A stretch of DNA of 64,000 nt from Spiroplasma endosymbiont of Polydrusus cervinus (GTDB lineage Bacteria; Bacillota_I; Bacilli_A; Mycoplasmatales; Mycoplasmataceae): NCBI RefSeq assembly GCF_964019755.1, contig NZ_OZ026469.1, positions 868,001 to 932,000 of the forward strand, given 5' to 3'. Made by a program: the position numbers and the translations under genes. The notes beneath the pieces were generated by a model. The model searched no databases and was not told where the DNA came from. It was given only the letters and a program-made list of their open reading frames with translations. Positions 10,245 to 21,680 of the stretch are shown here, piece by piece; the stretch's first letter is position 1; each line of letters begins with the position of its first letter.

Positions 10245-12308
10245 ATGAAAATAATTGATTATTTTACTGAAACGACAACCATCTTAAAAACTTCTGCGAC
10301 AGATAAAACTGAAGTTTTTGCCACACTAGCAGCAGCATTAGTTAATAATGAAACAGTTACTGATCAAGCGGCATTAATTAAGGCTTTAGAAAATCGAGAA
10401 AAAGAAGGCCCAACGGGAGTTGGTGATGGTTTAGCAATTCCCCATTGTTCAAGTAGCAGTGTTACAAAACTAGCAATTTCGATTATGACATTAGAAAAAG
10501 CCGTTGATTGACAGAGTTTAGATAATAAACCAGTTGATATTATTTTTATGATTACAGTTCCAGCCGAAGGAGGCGAACAACATTTAAATGCCTTGGCAAA
10601 ATTAGCTGGTTTTTTAGGGAAAGGTGAAGTTGTGAAGCAAGTTCGAGCAGCAAAAAATTTTGCTGATATTATTACTGCTTTTGCCGAACCAATTAATGAG
10701 CATGAGACAGTTAAGACTGATGGTCATTATGATATTATTGGGATTACAGCTTGTCCAACCGGAATTGCCCATACTTATATGGCTAAGGAAAAAATGGAAG
10801 AAGCTGCTAAAACAAAGGGCTTAACAATTAAAGTTGAAACCCAAGGGCGGAGTGGCAATGAAAATGTGTTAACAGCCAAGGATATCGCCAATGCGAAAGC
10901 AATTATTCTTGGAATTGATAAAAAAATTGCGGGAATGGATCGTTTGCAAGGAGTTTCTTATTTAGAAACAAGTACAAAAGATGTCATCTACCATGGCCCA
11001 AGTGTAATCCAAGACGCTTTAAACGGAAAACGTTTAACAGTTGGTAAAGCTAGCAAAGGTGGCAGTGAAGAAGTTGGAGAATTAAGTTTAAAAAACTTTA
11101 AAGATGTTACCAAAAACCTTCTTGGTGGAGTTTCACGAATGCTGCCATTTGTGGTTGCTGGGGGAATTATTTTAGGAATTGGATTCTTATTAGACTCTGG
11201 TAATTCTGGTGGTAACTTTGGGGTAACCCGTGATGTTGCTGCTTGATTTTCAGGATTAGGAAAAGTAATCTTTGGAATGATGGTCCCAATTTTAGGAGCC
11301 TATGTTTGTTACTCAATTGTTGGACCCCAAGGATTATTACCAGGGATGACAACAGGGTTAATTGCGAATGCGCCGGGAATGTTATATGATGCTTCAACCA
11401 AAACAGGATGAGCAAACACATGAGGGCGTTTATTCCCAGACTCAATTTCAACCTTTAACTCAGGGTTCTTTGGTGCCTTGATTGGTGGTTATCTGGTGGC
11501 CTTTGTTGTCTATGGATGTCAAAAAGGATTTTCCCGTTTCCATCCATCATTAAGAGGAGTACGAGATATTGTCTTAATTCCTATTTTAACAGCCTTAGCA
11601 GCCGGAGTCTTAATGTTTGGTTTAAATATTCCATTAGGATATTTAAACTGAGGTTTAATTGAAGGATTAAAAGCCATTGCTGATTATAATTTAAATGCTT
11701 TAATTGGAATTATTATTGGGTTAATGATGGCAGCCGATATGGGTGGGCCAATTAATAAAGCCGCCTATGTTTTTGGAACCTTAACGATTGATGCAACGCA
11801 AACAGCTTATGCAGGAATTCGTGCAACTAATGGGGGAACAGTCTTTATGGCTGTTGCGATGTTAGCTGGGATGGTGCCACCATTAGCTTTAGCCGTATGT
11901 ACTAGAATGTTTAAAAAATATTGAACAAAAAAAGATGTTGAACAAGGTAATACAAACTATTTCTTAGCAGTCTGCTTTATTACAGAAGGGGCAATTCCAT
12001 TTGCCGCTGCTGATCCAAAACGAACAATTCCTTCAATTATGGCCGGAAGTGCTATTACCGGAGTGATTATGAGTGGCTTTGGGGTAACCTTAGTAGTACC
12101 ACATGGTGGAATCTTTGTCTTCCCATTATTACAAATTCAAGATAATGGTAAAAATTGATTTACGATTGCTAATCATGGCGCTTCAATTGGGGTTGCTGTC
12201 TTAATTTCAGTTATTGCCTTAATTATCGGAAGTTTTGTTAGTGCCTTAATTCTTGGTTTTTGAAGAATGCACGATGTTAAAAACAATAAAATTACTTTAG
12301 CAGTTTAA
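10245..12308 (+). CDS. fruA: PTS fructose transporter subunit IIABC
   Basis: A 687-residue fused enzyme II that imports fructose and phosphorylates it to fructose 1-phosphate with phosphate from HPr. IIA at residues 1-145 has the phospho-His in GLAIPHCSSS (about 67). IIB at about 160-260 has the active Cys in ACPTGIAHTYMA (about 169). IIC from about 275 to the end carries the membrane helices and MLPFVVAGGII, GLIANAPG and AEGAIPFAAADP-like motifs (here TEGAIPFAAADP). The ATG at 10245 matches the IIA N-terminus; an upstream TTG at 10200 is in frame but unlikely. Followed by a terminator and fruK. Trp codons are TGA. Confidence 0.93.
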
Positions 12309-12318
12309 TTTAATTTAA

Positions 12319-12349
12319 AACATAAAAACCCAATCATTTGGGTTTTTAT
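12319..12349 (+). terminator. Terminator between fruA and fruK
   Basis: AAAAACCCA/TGGGTTTTT stem followed by T/A, directly after fruA. It may lower fruK expression relative to fruA. Confidence 0.7.
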
Positions 12350-12382
12350 AATACTAAAATAAGAACGAAAGGAGTAAAAAAG

Positions 12383-13318
12383 ATGATTTATACATTAACA
12401 TTAAATCCCGCAATTGATCAAGTAATTCAAGTTCCTAATTTTCAGTTAGGAGAAATAAATAAAGCTGTTAGCGAATATGAGGTTATTGGGGGCAAAGGAA
12501 TTAATGTTGCAGTGATGCTACAATATTTAGGATATCCAACTACTGCCTTAGGCTTTTTGGGTCACGATAATAAAGAAATGTTTGAACATTATTTAGCAAA
12601 GCAAGGTGTTGTTGCTTGTTTTCATGAGGTTGCGGGTAAAACGCGAATTAATATGAAAATTAAGAGTTTAGAAATAAAGCAAGAAACCGAATTAAACGGA
12701 ATTGCTTTTGCAATTAGTGACAATGATATTGCCGCAATATTAACAATTATTAAAACAGAAGTAACAAAGAATGATTGTTTAATTATGTCTGGTTCGTTAC
12801 CGCAAAATTGTCCATTTGATTTATATCAAAAGATTAGTACTTATTGTTATGAAAATCAAATTCTATTTGTTGTTGATGCAACAAAAGATGTATTATTATC
12901 AACTTTAGGGGCAAAACCGCTCTTAGTTAAACCAAATTTAGATGAATTAAATGAATTATTTGGAACCGATTATAAATTTACCCAAAAAGCTGAAATTGTT
13001 GATTTAGGTCAAAAACTACAAGCACAAGGGGCCCAAAATGTTTTAATTAGTAGTGGTAAAGATGGCAGCATCTTAATTACGCCAACAGATGTGTATTTTG
13101 GTAATGCAGCAACGGGTCAATTAATTAATTCAGTTGGAGCTGGTGATTCTATGGTTGCTGGTTTTGTTGGAACTTATTTAGCAACTAAGGATTATCAAAA
13201 AGCTTTGTTAACTGGAATTTGTGCTGGTTCAGCAACTGCTTTTAGTCCAGGAATTGCTGAACCAGCAGTAGTGGAAAGTTTAAAAAAACAAATTAAGATT
13301 ACTGTTTTTAAATTGTAA
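12383..13318 (+). CDS. fruK: 1-phosphofructokinase
   Basis: PfkB-family kinase, 311 residues, converting fructose 1-phosphate to fructose 1,6-bisphosphate, so it completes the pathway begun by fruA. It starts MIYTLTLNPAIDQVIQVPNF, with GGKGINVAV (substrate loop) and the catalytic GAGDSMVAGF (about 251-260) near the C-terminus. AAAGGAG lies 8 nt before the ATG at 12383; an upstream in-frame ATG at 12338 lies inside the terminator and is rejected. An E2 hairpin follows the stop. Confidence 0.92.
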   Translation: MIYTLTLNPAIDQVIQVPNFQLGEINKAVSEYEVIGGKGINVAVMLQYLGYPTTALGFLGHDNKEMFEHYLAKQGVVACFHEVAGKTRINMKIKSLEIKQETELNGIAFAISDNDIAAILTIIKTEVTKNDCLIMSGSLPQNCPFDLYQKISTYCYENQILFVVDATKDVLLSTLGAKPLLVKPNLDELNELFGTDYKFTQKAEIVDLGQKLQAQGAQNVLISSGKDGSILITPTDVYFGNAATGQLINSVGAGDSMVAGFVGTYLATKDYQKALLTGICAGSATAFSPGIAEPAVVESLKKQIKITVFKL

Positions 13319-13331
13319 AACTAAATCATAA

Positions 13332-13421
13332 AATTTTGTAAATTGTAAATGCCAAATCATAAAAAGTTAACTATTAATTTAGTTAACTTTTTATGATTTG
13401 GCATTTACAATTTACAAAATT
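13332..13421. repeat. E2 palindromic element, likely two-way terminator
   Basis: Near-perfect 90-bp palindrome (arms start AATTTTGTAAATTGTAAATG). It lies between the convergent fruK and formate/nitrite channel genes and ends inside the latter's stop codon, so it can end transcription from both sides. Related copies: 17933-18012 and 46716-46772. Confidence 0.8.
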
Positions 13422-14283
13422 AAAGCGCTAATTTTTCTTTTACATCTTTCCGATAAATAAAGTAATATAAGAACGGTAAGAAAATTCCACCACTTAAGCA
13501 ATTACCAATTAAAGTTGGTAATTGCACACTATAAGCAAATTTCCCAAATTCTGATCAATCACCACTTGTTCCAAAAATTTTTAAAAATGGTTGTAAAAAT
13601 CATAAATATGAATTAGCAACAACATGTGAAAAACCTGAAATTGCAAAAGCCATAATAATTAAATTTACCATAAAGAATTTTGCAATTGATGATTTAGTTG
13701 TATGTGCAGCATAAATTGAACCTGCAACTAAGAAGTTACATAAAATTGCACTTCCAAAGTTTTCTCATCATGCATGTTCTAACTTTCCATCAATTAAATT
13801 AACTGTATTATAATAAAAATCAGTTATTGAATCAGGTGTATGATTTAAAAAACCACCTCAGACTGTTAAACCTGCCATAATTAAACACCCAATGAAATTT
13901 CCACTTAAGACAATAAATAAATTACTAATAAATCTAACAATATTTAATTGTTTTTTAATAACAACAATTAATGCTAACAAATTTGAGGTAAACATTTCTC
14001 CCCCTAGAAAAACAATCATTGTAATTGCAACAGTAAAGACAAGACCAAATACTAAACTTTTTAGTCCAATTGGAATATTATTTCAATCCCCTTTTGTTGC
14101 AGTAATCGCCGCAATATAACCAAATCCAATAAATAATCCCGCTGCAAGTCCCATTAAAAATGTTTTATAAAATGGACTGCTCCCCTTTTTTAAAGCATAC
14201 TTATAAATATTTATAAAACTATCTTCATTACTATAACTATCGGAATTATCTATTTTCTCTTCTTTTTTAATTTCGTCACTCAT
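13420..14283 (-). CDS. Formate/nitrite transporter family protein
   Basis: A 287-residue FNT-family channel for small monovalent anions such as formate, nitrite or lactate. After a polar N-terminus (SDEIKKEEKIDNSDSYS) come six hydrophobic helices with family motifs: FLMGLAAGLFIGFGYIAA, VFLGGEMFTSNLLAL, LSGNFIGCLIMAG, CNFLVAGSIYAA and SGFSHVVANSYLW. The loop GGEMFTSN and NxxVxxxxW-type segments match the FNT fold. The stop overlaps the E2 hairpin. In a fermenting mollicute, an acid export role is plausible but inferred. Confidence 0.85.
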
Positions 14284-14312
14284 TCTTTTCCTCTATTTTA
14301 CATTCTATTTAT

Positions 14313-14498
14313 TGTATACTGTAAATACCAAATCATAAAAAGTTAATAAAATTATAACAAATTAAAAATAAAAAACAATAATCACAATAAATATTAAAAA
14401 CAATATTTTTAATTTAATATTTATTGTGATTATTGTTTTTTATTTTTAATTTGTTATAATTTTATTAACTTTTTATGATTTGGTATTTACAGTATACA
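14313..14498. repeat. E1 palindromic element, complete (186 bp)
   Basis: Two arms of about 85-90 bp that mirror each other, starting TGTATACTGTAAATACC and ending GGTATTTACAGTATACA. One side is the start of the FNT gene, the other abuts a nifU remnant with no spacer. Confidence 0.85.
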
Positions 14499-14578
14499 GA
14501 TCAACAATTAAAGATGGCGTAGAACAAATTGTTAAACAAGAAATGCCTGATATTAAAGCTGTTGAAGTTATTATGTAA
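14499..14578 (+). pseudogene. NifU/NfuA-type Fe-S scaffold, 3' remnant
   Basis: Open from the E1 border: STIKDGVEQIVKQEMPDIKA then VEVIM and TAA, the C-terminal end of the NifU-like domain (TLKxGIExxLKxxxPxVxxV). The CxxC cluster-binding part is missing. The gene was cut exactly at the E1 end. Confidence 0.6.
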
Positions 14579-14608
14579 CTTCTTTTTTTGTATTGTAAAA
14601 TATTACTT

Positions 14609-14636
14609 AAAAAAATAATGAGGCATAGAACCTCAT
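14609..14636 (-). terminator. Terminator of rpiB
   Basis: ATGAGG/CCTCAT stem followed on the minus strand by a run of T, just past the rpiB stop. Confidence 0.7.
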
Positions 14637-14637
14637 C

Positions 14638-15069
14638 CTAAAGTTTATTAAGTTTATCAACACGAAGATTATGATGCCCAGAATCAAATGCAGTATTTAA
14701 AAACATTTCAACAATTCAAATCGCATTTTGATTGGCAATAACTCTAGCCCCCAATGCTAAAACATTAACATTATTGTGTTCGCGAGCTAATTTTGCTAAC
14801 ACTGTTTCATTACATAATGCTGCTCGAATCCCCTTTACTTTATTTGCTGCAATTGAAATTCCAATGCCTGTTCCACAAATCACAATTCCAATACTATTTT
14901 GCTCTTGGATTACTCTTTCCCCAACAGCTTGACCAATATCAGGATAGTCAACTGCCGTAACACTATCTGTTCCCAAGTTAATAATTTGATGCTTTTGTTC
15001 GGTTAAATATTTAACAATTGCGTTTTTCATTTCAGTTCCCGTATGGTCGTTCCCAATTACAATTTTCAT
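14638..15069 (-). CDS. rpiB: Ribose-5-phosphate isomerase B
   Basis: RpiB/LacA-LacB family isomerase, 143 residues, interconverting ribose 5-phosphate and ribulose 5-phosphate in the pentose phosphate pathway. It starts MKIVIGNDHTGTEMKNAIVKYL and has the active Cys loop IVICGTGIGISIAANK (about 65-80) and the VLALGARVI block. The C-terminus runs through a TGA-Trp (NQNAIWIVEMF) and ends VDKLNKL. It has its own terminator. Confidence 0.92.
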
Positions 15070-15135
15070 TTTTTAGTACTCCTTTATTTCTGATTTAACT
15101 ATAATATATTGCTTTCTTAAATAAAAAATCAAAAA

Positions 15136-15423
15136 TTAATTTCTTGCAATAATATCTAATAACTTGCCAGGACTCATTGGCGTCACTGTTACAATTAAGC
15201 GGGATTTTTTTTCAACAACAACATATAAATCCCCTTTTAAATCATCTAACTTAATATATAAATTCTGGGTTGTTTCAACTCGGTCAGAAGAATTATCAAT
15301 CATTTTAATAATTTTTTCTTTAATAATTCAATCATTTTCATTTTTAAAAATTGGAATTCGTTGCCGAATTCGTTGTAAACAATGAAAAGAAAAATTTAAA
15401 TGATGTTGATAATAATAACCCAC
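15136..15423 (-). CDS. Small conserved-looking protein, unknown function
   Basis: A 95-residue frame with a GTG start (MGYYYQHHLNFSFHCLQRIRQR...) 8 nt after AGGTGG. Mostly mixed helix and strand, with alternating strands LYIKLDDLKGDLYVVVE and RLIVTVTPMSPG. It has no signal peptide and no membrane segment. The start could be moved; the frame is free of TAA/TAG and uses one TGA-Trp. I do not recognise the family; HxxxR near the start recalls small toxin or nuclease-like folds, but this is too weak to call. Confidence 0.6.
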
Positions 15424-15500
15424 TACGATCCACCTACTTTGTAATTATTATACATAATATTTAATAAAATATTATAAAATATTAAGAAAAAAGCATTCTC

Positions 15501-16729
15501 TAGACTGCACCCTGTTTAGTAAGTATTAATAAAAAGGTTTACAAACTTTCATTTATTATATATTTTTCTTTTTGGTTTGAATATCATTTATTTCATTTTT
15601 TAACATCATTAATATATTCATTATGAGATTTATAATTTTTATTATGGATTGTTCCTTTTTTAAGTAATGAATGAAAACTTTCAATAATAATGTTGTCTGC
15701 ACAATGATAATTTTTACCCATTGAAATTATAATTTTGTTATCTAAACATTTACTATTGTAATCTTTAGATGTATATTGATATCCGTGATCTGAATGAATT
15801 ATTGTTTTATTTAAATCTTTTTTTATTTTTTTAATTTTATTAATTGCATCATTTAAATTATCAATTACAAGTTTGTTATTATTAAATTTTGATCATTTTA
15901 CATCAATAATTTCTTTAGTATATCCATCAAGTATTGTTGATTGATAATGTTTTTTACCATTTCAAATTAAATAAGTTACATCAGTAAATAAAATTGAAAA
16001 TCTTTCTTTAATATCATTAAAATTACGATTTACTAAATCAGGATATTTAATTATATTTTTATTTCTATTTTGTTTTATTAATATTTTTCTACGCATACGC
16101 TTTACATATTCAGCTTGAATATTATTTTCTTTCATAATTCGCAATACTTTCTTAGCATTATAAACAATACCATAATCTTCTTTTAAATATTTGGTAATTC
16201 GACGATAACCAAATTGTTTTAAATTTTCTTCATAGACTTTTACAATATTTTTTAATGATTCGCTATCCTTACCATTACTTGAATAATTTTTATATTTATC
16301 TCAATAACTACGCTTTAAATCTGTTATATCAAGTAATAAATTTAGTGGATATTTATTAATGTTTTCTTTGATAAAAGATACAATTTTTCTTTTATTTAAT
16401 TGTAAAAGTCATGAAGCTTTTTTAGTAATTCATACCTAACTTTGTAATAGTTTAAATCTCTTTTTTCAAATGATTCTTTTGGACCTTTATTGGTGTTTAA
16501 AATTCCTTTCTTAAAATTTTCATACCATGAAGCAACAGTTTTTTTATTAATTTGATATTTTTTTGCAATAAAACTTATACTATTATTTTTAACCTCTTGT
16601 ACTATCATTTTTCGAAAATATGCTGTATATTTATTAAATTTTTGTCCTTTTCTTGCCATATAAAAATGCACCTCCTTTAAAGTTTAGCAAAGACTTTTTT
16701 TCTTTACTTACTTTTTTGGGTGCAGTCTA
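15501..16729 (-). mobile_element. IS3-family element, copy B (full length, coding intact)
   Basis: Complete from TAGACTGCACC to GGTGCAGTCTA. Flanks (CTC and GAA) do not match, and a 5'-truncated copy in the other direction follows immediately at 16730, so its surroundings were rearranged after insertion. This is the only full copy in which I found no frameshift or stop in either frame. Confidence 0.9.
15539..16659 (-). CDS. IS3-family transposase OrfAB (made by -1 frameshift)
   Basis: OrfA (16396-16659; 87 residues, MARKGQKFNKYTAYFRK..., HTH INKKTVASWYENF) and orfB (DDE integrase core) overlap in frames 0 and -1. The slippery heptamer A AAA AAG lies in orfA at the codons CTA AAA AAG just before CTTCATGAC. 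After slipping, the frame continues KKASWLLQLNKRKIVSFIKEN into orfB, which has TDVTYLIW (first Asp), IIHSDHGYQYTS (second Asp) and ESFHSLLKKG (Glu). Two TGA-Trp codons are needed. The ribosome site AAAGGAGG precedes the MARK start; MHFYMARK is an alternative. Confidence 0.85.
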
Positions 16730-17490
16730 GAATCATTAAAAAATATTGTAAAAGTCTATGAAGAAAATTTAAAATAATTTGGTTATCGTCGAATTACCAA
16801 ATATTTAAAAGAAGATTATGGCATTGTTTATAATGCTAAGAAAGTATTGCGAATTATGAAAGAAAATAATATTCAAGCTGAATATGTAAAGCGTATGCGT
16901 AGAAAAATATTAATAAAACAAAATAGAAATAAAAATATAATTAAATATCCTGATTTAGTAAATCGTAATTTTAATGATATTAAAGAAAGATTTTCAATTT
17001 TATTTACTGATGTAACTTATTTAATTTGAAATGGTAAAAAACATTATCAATCAACAATACTTGATGGATATACTAAAGAAATTATTGATGTAAAATGATC
17101 AAAATTTAATAATAACAAACTTGTAATTGATAATTTAAATGATGCAATTAATAAAATTAAAAAAATAAAAAAAGATTTAAATAAAATAATAATTCATTCA
17201 GATCACGGATATCAATATACATCTAAAGATTACAATAGTAAATGTTTAGATAACAAAATTATAATTTCAATGGGTAAAAATTATCATTGTGCAGACAACA
17301 TTATTATTGAAAGTTTTCATTCATTACTTAAAAAAGGAACAATCCATAATAAAAATTATAAATCTCATAATGAATATATTAATGATGTTAAAAAATGAAA
17401 TAAATGATATTCAAACCAAAAAGAAAAATATATAATAAATGAAAGTTTGTAAACCTTTTTATTAATACTTACTAAACGGGGTGCAGTCTA
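16730..17490 (+). mobile_element. IS3-family element, copy C (5'-truncated)
   Basis: Starts inside orfB (ESLKNIVKVYEENL) and runs to the right end GGTGCAGTCTA. A CAA-to-TAA change soon after its start (AAAATAATTTGG) adds a stop. It lies head to head against copy B. Confidence 0.85.
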
Positions 17491-17582
17491 GTATACTGTA
17501 AAACTAAATCATAAAAAGTTAATAAAATTATAGCAAATTAAAAATAAAAAACAATAATCACAAAAAATATTAAATTAAAAAT
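17491..17582. repeat. E1 left arm
   Basis: GTATACTGTAAAACTAAATC... through AATAATCACAAAAAATATT; the arm leads into an IS30 fragment instead of its mirror arm. Confidence 0.75.
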
Positions 17583-17930
17583 ATTTTTTTAAATTATTGT
17601 CTTGATGTAAAATTTTCCAAGCAAGATCTAGTTGTGGTATTTAATATATCTAAAATAGATTTTAATCTACTACGAATATTAATTAATGGCTCATTTTAAG
17701 CCAATCAACGCCTTATATCTCTATTTATTCTTTCTACTAATGCTTTCTGGCGAGGTTTACCAGGATCACAAAAATAAACTCTTACTTTAAAATGTTTTTC
17801 TATTGATTTTCATCTATAAAATTCTTTTCCTCTATCGGTTAAAATACAACTAAATTTACTAATACCAATTTGTTTAATCATTTTCATTAAAATTGTTAAT
17901 ACACAACACTTACCTTTTTATTAAATAAAA
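17583..17930 (-). pseudogene. IS30-family transposase, C-terminal fragment
   Basis: Reverse translation gives FSCILTDRGKEFYRWKSIEK, VYFCDPGKPRQKALVERINR and DIRRWL, the IS30 DDE core (second Asp in LTDRGKEF, Glu in ALVERINR). A TAA stands after RRWLA. Similar transposases occur in Spiroplasma plectroviruses. The N-terminal half is absent here; an N-terminal piece lies at 39136-39824. Confidence 0.75.
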
Positions 17931-17932
17931 TA

Positions 17933-18012
17933 TGTAAATTGTAAATACCAAATCATAAAAAGCTAACTATTAATTTAGTTAGCTTTTTATGATTTGGTAT
18001 TTACAATTTACA
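17933..18012. repeat. E2 palindromic element, complete (80 bp)
   Basis: Perfect mirror arms: starts TGTAAATTGTAAATACC and ends GGTATTTACAATTTACA, with an AGCTAAC/GTTAGCT core. It lies beside the IS30 fragment. Confidence 0.85.
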
Positions 18013-18024
18013 CTTATTTGCACG

Positions 18025-18487
18025 CTAAGCTGTTACTTCACTTAATTTTCATGAAGATATGTTACGCAAAGATTCATGTAACATCACAGTCATTTGATAA
18101 GCAATATAAATAAAATCAATTTTCATCAACTTATTACCATATCTTGTTTCTAAAATTTTAACAAAATCAATATATAAATCATCATGATATTCTTTAATAA
18201 ATATCTAATTTTTCTTTAAAATAACTAAAAGCTAGTGTTTTAGCATTTTGTAACAATGCGTCAATTCGTAATGATAAGGTTTTATAGGTATCAGCTAAAA
18301 CTAATTCCAACCGATATGTGAAATCTTCATCAGTAATCAATCACGCGACCATTATTGTGAATTAAAATAACATTATCATATAGTAATTGAATTGGATTTG
18401 TTGAATCATGAATTTTTTCAGTATTTAAAACTAGGCGTAATTGATCACAAATATTACTAAAATGTTTTTCTAAAATAATATTCTTCA
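18025..18487 (-). pseudogene. Decayed protein gene, unknown family
   Basis: Starts cleanly at 18487 (GGAGAATATAAA then MKNIILEKHFSNICDQLRL...) but needs at least two frame changes: after NGRVIDYW, and again near 18205. Pieces in order are LVLADTYKTLSLRIDALLQNAKTLAFSYFKEKLDIY and DFVKILETRYGNKLMKIDFIYIAYQ. The original was about 150 residues, soluble and helical. Function unknown. Confidence 0.6.
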
Positions 18488-18657
18488 TTTTATATTCTCC
18501 TTAATTATTTCAATTGTGTCCATTATCAATAGTAAATAAACTAAAGGATAGCAATGATAGTTTTTTTAAATTATTTTTATAAGATTTCAGTCTTATATAT
18601 CAATACCATAACATAATAAGTATTTTTTTCTGAAAAAACCCTTCTTTTTTCCATGCG

Positions 18658-18688
18658 ACAAAAAAACACTAAAATTTTTTAGTGTTTT
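18658..18688 (-). terminator. Terminator of gap
   Basis: AACACTAAAA/TTTTAGTGTT stem with a minus-strand T-run, directly past the gap stop. Confidence 0.75.
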
Positions 18689-18698
18689 CGTATTTTGA

Positions 18699-19697
<999 letters not shown>

Positions 19698-19885
19698 CTA
19701 CTTTTTCTCCTCTACATACATTTAATAACTTAGTCTGCAATAAAATACTGCATACTTATTATAATTTTACAACCTCTAGTCTTAATTTGCAAGAAAATTA
19801 ACAAATATCCAGATATACAATGGTTTTATAGTCTTTTAATTCAATATATTTAGATTACTTTAAATTCTATTATTTGTAAAAATTA

Positions 19886-19966
19886 ATATTTTTTGTAATT
19901 ATTGTTTTTTATTTTTAATTTGCTATAATTTTATTAACTTTTTATGATTTAGTTTTACAGTATACA
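19886..19966. repeat. E1 right arm
   Basis: TTTTTGTAATTATTGTTTTT... ending TTTTACAGTATACA, 20 bp before the adhesin-like start codon. The region that should hold that gene's promoter is therefore E1. Confidence 0.75.
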
Positions 19967-19985
19967 TCATAAAGGAAATACAGAT

Positions 19986-21680
19986 ATGAAGAAATTACTC
20001 AGCTTATTAACATTAACAACCTTAGCAATGAGTGTTCCTGCACCGTTGCTGGCCAACACACCGTTAACTCGCGACAAACGCGATGTTGGGACAAGTGAAA
20101 AAGATATTACTGATGGATTGCAAATAAATATTAAGGACAGTGATAAATTATGAATTAAAATTTCAAATCCATTAACTGAAATAAACCCCGATGAAAAATA
20201 TTGATATTTCATTATAGTAAAAGGGATAAATATAGATTGAGGTAAAAATATTTATGATAGTAGTGAATTAAAATGAGATTTTACAAATCAAAGACTTGAT
20301 TTTCCCAAGTTAAAACCAATAGGAGAAGGAACTATTGGCATTTCTCTTGAAAAAAACAGAACACCATATTTTATATATAAGTGGTCTAGTAATTGAGGTG
20401 ACTCATATATACCAAAACAACCAATAATAGATAAAAATGCAAACATTATTGATTGAAATATTGATGTATCACCGTTTCAAAAAGGAATAACTTTTTCTAT
20501 TGATAATGATAATAATGGTTATTGACTAAAACCTTATCAATTAGTAACAAAAGGACAAGTTAAAGTTAAAATAGCAAATACTAATATTAAGATTGTTAAA
20601 GTCAATGGAAAAGAAATGCCACAAACAAATAAAGTATGGGAATTTGACTTGCCAACAGATAGTACCACCGTTGAAAATAAAGACTATAAAATTGAGATTG
20701 CTTTTACCCTTGATAAAAAAAGTTATGTGGGGCAAATTCTCGTATCATTATTGTTGTCGCAACCAAGTATTAATGTTAAAAAAAATACTTCGGTAATTGG
20801 CAATGTTGATAGTTATGTTTATCAAGCACCAACTAATGGTAAAGTGGGGGATATTACTTTAACTAGTGATTTGTATTATTCTGATACCAAAGTTAAAGTC
20901 AGTTTAAGCAAACCAACTGGTAGTACAACCATTACAGCACAAATATTTGGGTTAGATGAAAAATGAGAAAAAAATAAAAAAGTTTTTCAAATATTTGATA
21001 ACCAAACACACAATTTAGATGGTAGTCAATTAGAAACATATCAAGGCCACTATTTAATAGAAACAGAAGATAATGCAAAAAACAAAAGTAGTTACCATGT
21101 TATTATTAACAAAAATAATTCAACGCTTAATTTTTGAGATACTGAACAAGGAAAAACTTTTTATCAGTGAGCAAATTCAAATGGCTATAATAAAAACATT
21201 AAAAAACTTAACGCAACAGAACTAAACAAAATAATCAAAGATAGTACAAACTGGCAAAAGTTAGCTAGTGATAGTCAATTTTCCAATGCGGTTGCCGAGT
21301 GGTTTAAAACAAATGGTAAACTTGCTTCCAAAGAATCGTTGATAGCTGAGCAAGTAATCGAACAGTTAAAAACCGAAATTCCAAGTAGTATCATCATTCA
21401 TGGGGTAAATACTAGCAATTATGATGTAAACAAAGTGAGGTTTGAAGTAAACAAAAGTGAATCTAAACCAAACGACAAAGTCAATATTGTTATTAAATAT
21501 GGTTCAGAAAAATCAAATAGTTTCACATTACAAATTCAAAGTAAGAACCCACCCGACAGCAACAAAAAGGGACTAACTGGTTGGGCGATTATTGGGATTG
21601 TTGTTGGTTCACTGTTGGGGTTACTTATTCTTGGCTGGTTGTTTAAAAAGTTTGTGGTTAGACTGCATCCAAAAAAGTAA
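19986..21680 (+). CDS. Adhesin-like surface protein with signal peptide and C-terminal anchor
   Basis: A 564-residue protein. A cleavable signal (MKKLLSLLTLTTLAMSVPAPLLA, then NTPLTRDKRDVG) is typical of exported spiroplasma proteins. A long extracellular domain follows, ending with SKNPPDSNKKG, one membrane helix (WAIIGIVVGSLLGLLILGWLF, about 533-553) and KKFVV. This layout resembles the P58/ScARP adhesins of S. citri; the sequence match was not tested. The last residues (RLHPKK) and the stop codon come from the left end of an IS copy, so the original cytoplasmic tail is lost. An AAAGGAAA site precedes the ATG. About 15 TGA-Trp codons. Confidence 0.7.

Noticed and set aside
11167-11451. 94-codon minus-strand frame inside fruA
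   Set aside because: Antisense of the IIC domain; no ribosome site and no family resemblance.
12338-12382. Upstream start for fruK
   Set aside because: The extra N-terminus lies in the fruA terminator; the family begins at MIYTLTLNPA with a good ribosome site.
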